Assembly (NCBI GenBank): GCA_035248685.1
Contig: DATFHF010000027.1
Coordinates: forward strand, 1-64,000
Source of the DNA: Jatrophihabitans_A sp035248685
GTDB lineage: Bacteria > Actinomycetota > Actinomycetes > Mycobacteriales > Jatrophihabitantaceae
Direction of reading: 5' to 3'
Length of the DNA: 64,000 nucleotides
Positions 59,274 through 64,000 of the stretch are shown one piece after another (within the stretch, counting starts at the first letter, position 1; each line of letters starts with the position of its first letter). The notes beneath the pieces were generated by a model. The model saw only the letters and a program-made list of their open reading frames with translations. It ran no database searches and had not been told where the DNA came from. The position numbers and the translations under genes were made by a program.

Positions 59274-61060
59274 CCAACCGGTCGTGGGCTCAGCCCGCCG
59301 TCACCGGCTCGCAGCCACAGGTGCTGCGGGAGTACGCGTTGCTGGCCGACGGCGAGCGCGGTGCCCTGGTCGGGCCGCGTGGCGACATCGTCTGGCTGTG
59401 CGTGCCGCGCTGGGATAGCGACTCGGTGTTCAGCGCGCTGATCGGCGGTACCAGCGGCTATGACGTCACGCCCGCCGATCCCTTCACCTGGGGTGGTTCG
59501 TACGAGGAAGGCTCGATGATCTGGCGTAACCGCTGGGTCACCCGATCCGGCGTGGTGGAGTGCCGGGAGGCGCTGTGCTATCCGGCCGACCCGGATACCG
59601 CCGTGCTACTGCGCCGGATCGAGGCGTTCGATCAGGCCAGCCTGGTCATCTCGCTACGCCCACGGGCTGGTTATGACGACCAGCAACTGGTCGACTTGCG
59701 CCGGCGCGGCGAAATCTGGACCGCCCGCACCGGTGGGTTACACCTGAGGTGGACCGGCGCGGGCGCGGCGACGACTCGCGGGCACCGACAGGAATTGTGG
59801 TTGCAGCTTCAGCTAAAAGCCGGCGAGCAGCACGATCTGGTGCTGGAGATCTCCGACCATCCGCTCGACACCGAACCGGTCGATACCAGCCTGGCCTGGC
59901 GCACCACCGAAACCGCCTGGCGGGCGGCGGTGCCTTCGATACCCACGCTGGACCAGGGCGACCTGCGGCGCAGCTATGCGGTACTGCAAGGTCTGACCAG
60001 CACCGGTGGCGGCATGGTGGCCGCGGCCACCACCAGCCTGCCCGAGCGGGCTGAGGCCGGCCGGAACTACGACTACCGCTACGTCTGGATCCGCGACCAG
60101 TGCTACGCCGGACGGGCCGTGGCCACCACCGGGGCGCACCGATTAGTCGACGATGCCGTGGGATTCGTGGCCGACCGGCTGCTGGAGCACGGCGACAAGA
60201 TGGCACCGGCCTACACCACCACCGGCGCACCGGTTCCCGATCAGCGGCACCTGGCTCTGCCCGGCTACCCGGGCGGCTATGACATCGTCGGTAATTGGGT
60301 CAACAAGCAGTTCCAGCTCGATGCCTTCGGCGAGGCGCTGCTGCTGTTCGCCACCGCGGCCGGTAAGGATCGGCTGGACAGCAGGCACTGGCGGGCGGCC
60401 GAAGCGGCGGCCGGCGCGATTACCCGGCGCTGGAACGAGCCGGACGCCGGTATCTGGGAGATTGACAATCGGGCCTGGACGCACAGCCGGTTGACCGCCG
60501 TGGCCGGGCTGCGCGCCATCGCCGCCGCCGGACCGACCGGGGCGCCGCGCGCCGAATGGCTGGTCCTTGCCGATCGGATCGAGGCGCACACCTCGGCAAC
60601 GGCGCTGAACAAAGACGGGTTTTGGCAACGTTCTCCGGAGGATCCGGAGTTGGATGCGGCCCTGCTGCTGCCGGCGCTGCGCGGTGCGGTCCCGCCCGAT
60701 GACCCACGCAGCATCGCCACCTTCCAGGCGTACCTGCGTGAGCTGACCCAGGACGGTTACGCCTACCGCTTTCGTCATGACCGGCGGCCGCTGCCTGAGG
60801 CGGAGGGTTCCTTCCTGCTCTGCGGCTTCCTGGTCGCCATGACCCATGACCAGCAGGGCAATAACGTGCAGGCTCGGCGTTGGTACGAGATCACCCGCGC
60901 GGCCTGCGGACCGCCCCAGCTGTTCAGCGAGGAGTACGACGCCCAACAGCACCAGATGCGCGGCAACCTGCCGCAGGCATTCGTGCACGCCCTGCACATC
61001 GAGGCAGCCATCCAGTTGGCGCGCAGCGAAAACACTCGTCAGCACGTCGCCACCGGTTAG
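59270..61060 (+). CDS. Glycoside hydrolase family 15 protein (glucoamylase/trehalase-like)
   Basis: The 596-residue protein has the bacterial GH15 N-terminal beta domain (LLADGERGALVGPRGDIVWL, VPRWDSDSVFSALIGG) and the (alpha/alpha)6 barrel with NYDYRYVWIRDQCYAGRAV, LPEAEGSFLLCGFLVAM and PPQLFSEEYD, which carry the usual catalytic acid and base regions. Relatives act as trehalases or glucoamylases, and which is not decidable here. No signal peptide is present, so it is cytoplasmic. It is coupled to the membrane-protein gene upstream and followed by a small hypothetical gene after 15 bp. Confidence 0.9.
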   Translation: MTNRSWAQPAVTGSQPQVLREYALLADGERGALVGPRGDIVWLCVPRWDSDSVFSALIGGTSGYDVTPADPFTWGGSYEEGSMIWRNRWVTRSGVVECREALCYPADPDTAVLLRRIEAFDQASLVISLRPRAGYDDQQLVDLRRRGEIWTARTGGLHLRWTGAGAATTRGHRQELWLQLQLKAGEQHDLVLEISDHPLDTEPVDTSLAWRTTETAWRAAVPSIPTLDQGDLRRSYAVLQGLTSTGGGMVAAATTSLPERAEAGRNYDYRYVWIRDQCYAGRAVATTGAHRLVDDAVGFVADRLLEHGDKMAPAYTTTGAPVPDQRHLALPGYPGGYDIVGNWVNKQFQLDAFGEALLLFATAAGKDRLDSRHWRAAEAAAGAITRRWNEPDAGIWEIDNRAWTHSRLTAVAGLRAIAAAGPTGAPRAEWLVLADRIEAHTSATALNKDGFWQRSPEDPELDAALLLPALRGAVPPDDPRSIATFQAYLRELTQDGYAYRFRHDRRPLPEAEGSFLLCGFLVAMTHDQQGNNVQARRWYEITRAACGPPQLFSEEYDAQQHQMRGNLPQAFVHALHIEAAIQLARSENTRQHVATG

Positions 61061-61075
61061 AGAAGGAGCCCAGCA

Positions 61076-61624
61076 ATGCAACCGATCAACCAGCCCCAGG
61101 TGCTTGATCCCGACCGGATGCTGACCGACGATCGCGATGAAATGAGCGCCGAGGAGCACCGCAGCCGTGCCGCCCGGCTGGACTCCGCGCTGCATGAGAG
61201 CTGCGGATATGCCCAGCAGCTTTGGGACAATCTCAACCGCGTACGCGGCTACCTACTGGATAGCCTGCCACCGGACCCGCGCTCTCCCGGTCCGAATCCC
61301 AGCGCCGGGGCGTCCCCGACCGGACCGGACGACGAGCAGGGCTGGCAGAACTGGATCGACGCGTACGCCACCGTCACCTCCACGCTGGCCGGCCCGCACG
61401 GAGATTCCGGGTATGGGTTGGGGGAAGCTCGCCGAGAGGCTGAGCTACGGCGCAACGCGCCCGTGCTTCAGTTGCACGCCCAACACCCGGAGCTGTCGTC
61501 CCCCAGCGACCGGCCGCCGCCGGCCGCGGCCGGATCTGGCGGCCGGGCCAAAATGGCGCGCACCGTCGCCACCGCCGCGGTGTTGTTGCTCGCATTACGC
61601 GGGTTGCGGCCACGTCGACGGTAG
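61076..61624 (+). CDS. Hypothetical protein with C-terminal membrane anchor
   Basis: The 182-residue protein has a helical N-terminus (LTDDRDEMSAEEHRSRAARL, SALHESCGYAQQLWDNLNRV), a Pro/Gly-rich linker and a C-terminal hydrophobic segment (TVATAAVLLLALRGLRPRRR) with a positive end, as in tail-anchored proteins. AAGGAG precedes the ATG. I know no function. It continues the SDR-GH15 operon. Confidence 0.7.
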   Translation: MQPINQPQVLDPDRMLTDDRDEMSAEEHRSRAARLDSALHESCGYAQQLWDNLNRVRGYLLDSLPPDPRSPGPNPSAGASPTGPDDEQGWQNWIDAYATVTSTLAGPHGDSGYGLGEARREAELRRNAPVLQLHAQHPELSSPSDRPPPAAAGSGGRAKMARTVATAAVLLLALRGLRPRRR

Positions 61625-61631
61625 CGCGCGA

Positions 61632-61892
61632 TCAGTCCTGCCCGGCGGCACGTCGGCTGCCGGCCCGGGTGCGAGCCGGATCCGGCGCACCATCACGCGG
61701 AAACCGGCGCAGGAACTCGCTTTCCATCGCAAGCATGCGCTCGGTGTGGGTATCCAGGGCATCCTCGCTGGCACCCAGCAGCGTGTCGTGCCGGGTCTGA
61801 TGCAGGTGGGCGAGTTCCCGGCGCAGGTCCTCGTCGCTCAGGTCGGTCGGGGCGACGCCCCGGTGGCTGTCGGCAGCGGGTTGTTCGGTCAT
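61632..61892 (-). CDS. Small DUF6158-type protein
   Basis: The 86-residue protein carries DLSDEDLRRELAHLHQTRHD and LDTHTERMLAMESEFLRRFP, matching the small DUF6158-like family of actinobacteria, often found near stress genes. A GAGGA ribosome site precedes the ATG. It is convergent with the preceding operon. The function is unknown. Confidence 0.78.
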   Translation of the reverse strand: MTEQPAADSHRGVAPTDLSDEDLRRELAHLHQTRHDTLLGASEDALDTHTERMLAMESEFLRRFPRDGAPDPARTRAGSRRAAGQD

Positions 61893-62003
61893 GGTCGGTC
61901 CTCACCCGGGATCGCAGGGCTTCGTCTCCGTTGGCCCGGTGCGGTTCTGGGCGGGACGTCCTGCGCATTTGCAGCGGCTGTTGCGGCGCGCTTGACTCAG
62001 AGT

Positions 62004-63662
62004 ATGCCTTCGTCCCGATCGAAGCCGTCCGGATCTCAGTCGTCCGGATCGAAGTCGCGGGCCCGGGATCCACTGGCCGCCTATCGCGGCAAGCGAGACT
62101 TCTCCCGGACCCGGGAACCGGCGGGGCTGCCGGCGGCCGCCGATGGTTCCGGACCGGCTCGATTCGTGGTGCAGCGGCATCGGGCTCGCCGGCTGCACTA
62201 CGACTTCCGGCTGGAGATCGGCGGCGTGCTGGCCAGCTGGGCGGTGCCCAAGGGACCCACCCTGGATCCAGGGGTACGCCGGGCGGCCTTTCACGTGGAG
62301 GACCACCCGCTGGAATACTTCGATTTCGAAGGTGTCATCCCGGCGGGCGAGTACGGCGGCGGTGACGTCATCGTCTGGGACGCCGGAACGTGGGAGCCGC
62401 ACGAGGCTGGTGATCCACCGGATCCGGCGGGTGCCGTCAGCAACGGTGAACTGCATCTGGACCTGCACGGCCAGAAGCTGCGTGGCCGGTTCATCCTGGT
62501 GCGCACCAGGGTGAACGACGCCGGCAAGGAGGAGTGGCTGCTGCTGCACAAGCACGATGACGATGCGGTGAAAGGCTGGGATGCCGAGGATCATCCGCGC
62601 TCGGTGCTAAGCGGGCGGACCAACGACGAGGTGAAGGCCGATCCGGACCGGCTGTGGCGCTCGGACCTACCGGCGGCCCGGGCAGCGCTGAACCTCAAAC
62701 CAGCCGCCGCCAGCCCACCGAATGCCGACGAACTTGCCGTGCTGGCCGGCCTAAAGTCCAACGGTCGGTGGACAATCTTCGGTCGCGAGCTTCGGGTGAC
62801 GAACCTGGACAAGCCGCTGTTCGATGCTCGGCCCGGCGAAGATCCGGTAACCAAACGCGACCTGTTGCGCTACACCGCCGAGATCGCCCCGGTATTGCTG
62901 CCCTATCTGACCCGACGGGCGCTCAACCTGCACCGCTATCCGGGTGGAGCGCAAACCAAGGGGTTCTGGCAGAAGGAGCTGCCATCGCACGCGCCGGACT
63001 GGCTGCCGCGTTGGGACAACCCCAATGCCGACGCCGGGGAAAGCAGAACCTATCTGGTGGTGGACGAGCCGGCCGCGCTGGTGTGGGCGGCCAACTATGG
63101 CGCCTTGGAGTGGCATGCCTGGACCTCCCAGGTCGACCAACCACGGCAGCCGAGTTATGCCCTGCTGGATCTGGACCCCGGGCCGAAGACCAGCTGGGAC
63201 GACCTGCTGGTGTTGGCGAGATTGCACCGCACCGCACTGGAACATCTCAATGTCCGGGCCTGCGCCAAGGTCACCGGCCGGCGTGGCATCCAGATCTGGA
63301 TTCCGATCGCCCGCGGCCCGAGCTTCGACGAAACCCGGGCTTGGGTGGAGCGGCTGTCCAGGACGGTCGGCGCAGTGCTGCCCGAGTTGGTCAGCTGGAA
63401 GTGGCAGGTTTCCGACCGGCACGGTCTGGCCCGGTTGGACTACACGCAGAATGCGATCAACAAGACCCTGGTCGCCCCGTACAGCCCGCGACCGGCCGCT
63501 GGCGCGCCGGTTTCCACCCCGATCAGCTGGGACGAACTGGACGACCCGACGCTGTCACCGGACGGCTGGACGATCCGCTCGGTGCTGCCGCGGATCCGCG
63601 AGCGAGGCGACCTATTCGCCGATGTGCTACATCACGGCCAGCGACTGCCGGCCATCAGCTAG
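62004..63662 (+). CDS. LigD-type DNA repair protein: 3'-phosphoesterase plus polymerase, no ligase domain
   Basis: The 552-residue protein has a basic Ser/Lys N-terminus and a phosphoesterase (PE) domain with FVVQRHRARRLHYDFRLEIG, VEDHPLEYFDFEGVIPAGEY (His/Asp ligands). A polymerase/primase (Pol) domain at about residues 255-545 contains YPGGAQTKGFWQKELPSHAP, ALLDLDPGPKTSWDD (catalytic DxD) and VTGRRGIQIWIPIARG. The ATP-dependent ligase domain is absent, so PE is joined directly to Pol. Such proteins act in Ku-dependent end joining, with a separate ligase. No ku or ligase gene is in the window. ATG 62004 was chosen; no ribosome site is visible. Confidence 0.9.
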   Translation: MPSSRSKPSGSQSSGSKSRARDPLAAYRGKRDFSRTREPAGLPAAADGSGPARFVVQRHRARRLHYDFRLEIGGVLASWAVPKGPTLDPGVRRAAFHVEDHPLEYFDFEGVIPAGEYGGGDVIVWDAGTWEPHEAGDPPDPAGAVSNGELHLDLHGQKLRGRFILVRTRVNDAGKEEWLLLHKHDDDAVKGWDAEDHPRSVLSGRTNDEVKADPDRLWRSDLPAARAALNLKPAAASPPNADELAVLAGLKSNGRWTIFGRELRVTNLDKPLFDARPGEDPVTKRDLLRYTAEIAPVLLPYLTRRALNLHRYPGGAQTKGFWQKELPSHAPDWLPRWDNPNADAGESRTYLVVDEPAALVWAANYGALEWHAWTSQVDQPRQPSYALLDLDPGPKTSWDDLLVLARLHRTALEHLNVRACAKVTGRRGIQIWIPIARGPSFDETRAWVERLSRTVGAVLPELVSWKWQVSDRHGLARLDYTQNAINKTLVAPYSPRPAAGAPVSTPISWDELDDPTLSPDGWTIRSVLPRIRERGDLFADVLHHGQRLPAIS

Positions 63663-64000
63663 CCGGTTGCCGATCGACTATCCGCAGTGCCAGTAAGCGT
63701 GTTCCCCGCTGCTTGGCCAAGGCGAACCACAGCGGCAGCAGCGCGTCGACGGTGGCAGCGGCCTCGCCGTCGCCGACGTAGGCCGGGCGCAGCCCAACCG
63801 CGGTGATCAGCTCTTCGGTCCGCTGCCGGGCCGGTTCATCAGCGGCGTAGAACAGGTCCGCGTCGTCCGGCGGGGTTGCGAAGTTCTCCCAACCGAGGGT
63901 GTTGAACGCCCGGGCGTAGTGGGCGCCGGGAGCTGCGGCCCGGATCGCGGCCCGGCCGCTGAACTCGGCGCCGGCCAGGTGGTTGGTGGCGTCGATGATC
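63655..64000 (-). CDS. F420/NADP-dependent oxidoreductase-like protein, C-terminal part
   Basis: The gene is cut by the right edge, leaving the last 115 residues. The part seen reads IIDATNHLAGAEFSGRAAIR, YARAFNTLGWENFATPP and LFYAADEPARQRTEELITAV, the C-terminal half of the F420-dependent NADP reductase-like Rossmann family (NAD_binding_2/F420_oxidored). It is convergent with the LigD gene and overlaps it by eight bases. The N-terminal nucleotide-binding loop is outside the window. Confidence 0.75.
   Translation of the reverse strand, partial: IIDATNHLAGAEFSGRAAIRAAAPGAHYARAFNTLGWENFATPPDDADLFYAADEPARQRTEELITAVGLRPAYVGDGEAAATVDALLPLWFALAKQRGTRLLALRIVDRQPAS

Noticed and set aside
1..64000. 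CRISPR array, prophage or insertion sequence
   Set aside because: No regularly spaced repeats, Cas genes, transposase, integrase or phage structural genes were seen.

Overview
The window is a high-GC actinobacterial chromosome segment. GTG and TTG starts and ATGA or TGATG gene overlaps are common. It carries resuscitation-promoting factors with DUF348 and G5 modules, a protein O-mannosyltransferase, LytR-CpsA-Psr and L,D-transpeptidase wall enzymes, and a core gene set matching the pmt-rsmI-metG-tatD-rpfB-ksgA-ispE-pth-rplY-prs-glmU neighbourhood of Mycobacterium tuberculosis (Rv1002c to Rv1018c). Several genes have a TANNNT hexamer 6-7 nt before the start codon and no Shine-Dalgarno sequence, as expected of leaderless actinobacterial transcripts. 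The genus cannot be fixed from the sequence.

Layout. (1) 1-13.8 kb is a surface glycan locus: the N-terminal part of a secreted beta-helix-type protein (left edge, apparently frameshifted), two GT2-type glycosyltransferases, a GT4-like glycosyltransferase, a Wzx-type flippase, a 1999-residue secreted multidomain protein and a WbaP/CpsE-type initiating sugar transferase. (2) 14-19 kb: PEP carboxylase, then a translationally coupled alkylation-repair pair (Ada/AlkA fusion plus Ogt). (3) 19-25 kb: an L,D-transpeptidase, pth-rplY, ispE and an ABC-F ATPase gene that is out of frame near its 3' end. (4) 25-28.4 kb: TetR, then a Lrp/AsnC regulator divergent from tryptophan 2,3-dioxygenase and kynureninase. 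(5) 28.4-31.2 kb: a fatty acid desaturase, tRNA-Gln(TTG) and a polymorphic toxin with an RNase A-like tip plus a CdiI-type immunity gene. (6) 31.3-42.5 kb: conserved core genes glmU-prs, rsmA, two tandem rpf-like genes, tatD-metG-rsmI and pmt. (7) 42.6-50.6 kb: a stress protein, an orphan radical SAM/SPASM enzyme with a Cys-Pro tail, an LCP ligase, a ferredoxin-reductase-like flavoprotein, a hemerythrin, an MFS transporter divergent from a GlxA-type regulator, and DoxX. (8) 50.7-64 kb: a stress and oxidoreductase block bracketed by two paralogous MarR regulators (enolase-superfamily enzyme; TPP enzyme, membrane protein, gluconate-dehydrogenase subunit 3-like protein and GMC oxidoreductase), followed by SDR, membrane protein, GH15, small proteins, a PE-Pol LigD and a truncated F420/NADP-type oxidoreductase.

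The items most worth a second look are: the toxin-immunity module beside tRNA-Gln, with an abrupt GC drop inside the toxin gene; the radical SAM enzyme ending in regular C-x-P repeats with no visible precursor peptide; tandem Rpf paralogues with different catalytic tips and the same TTG-start leader, one with an MtrA-like box; and two paired operator-like palindrome arrangements. There is no CRISPR array, rRNA, transposase or prophage.
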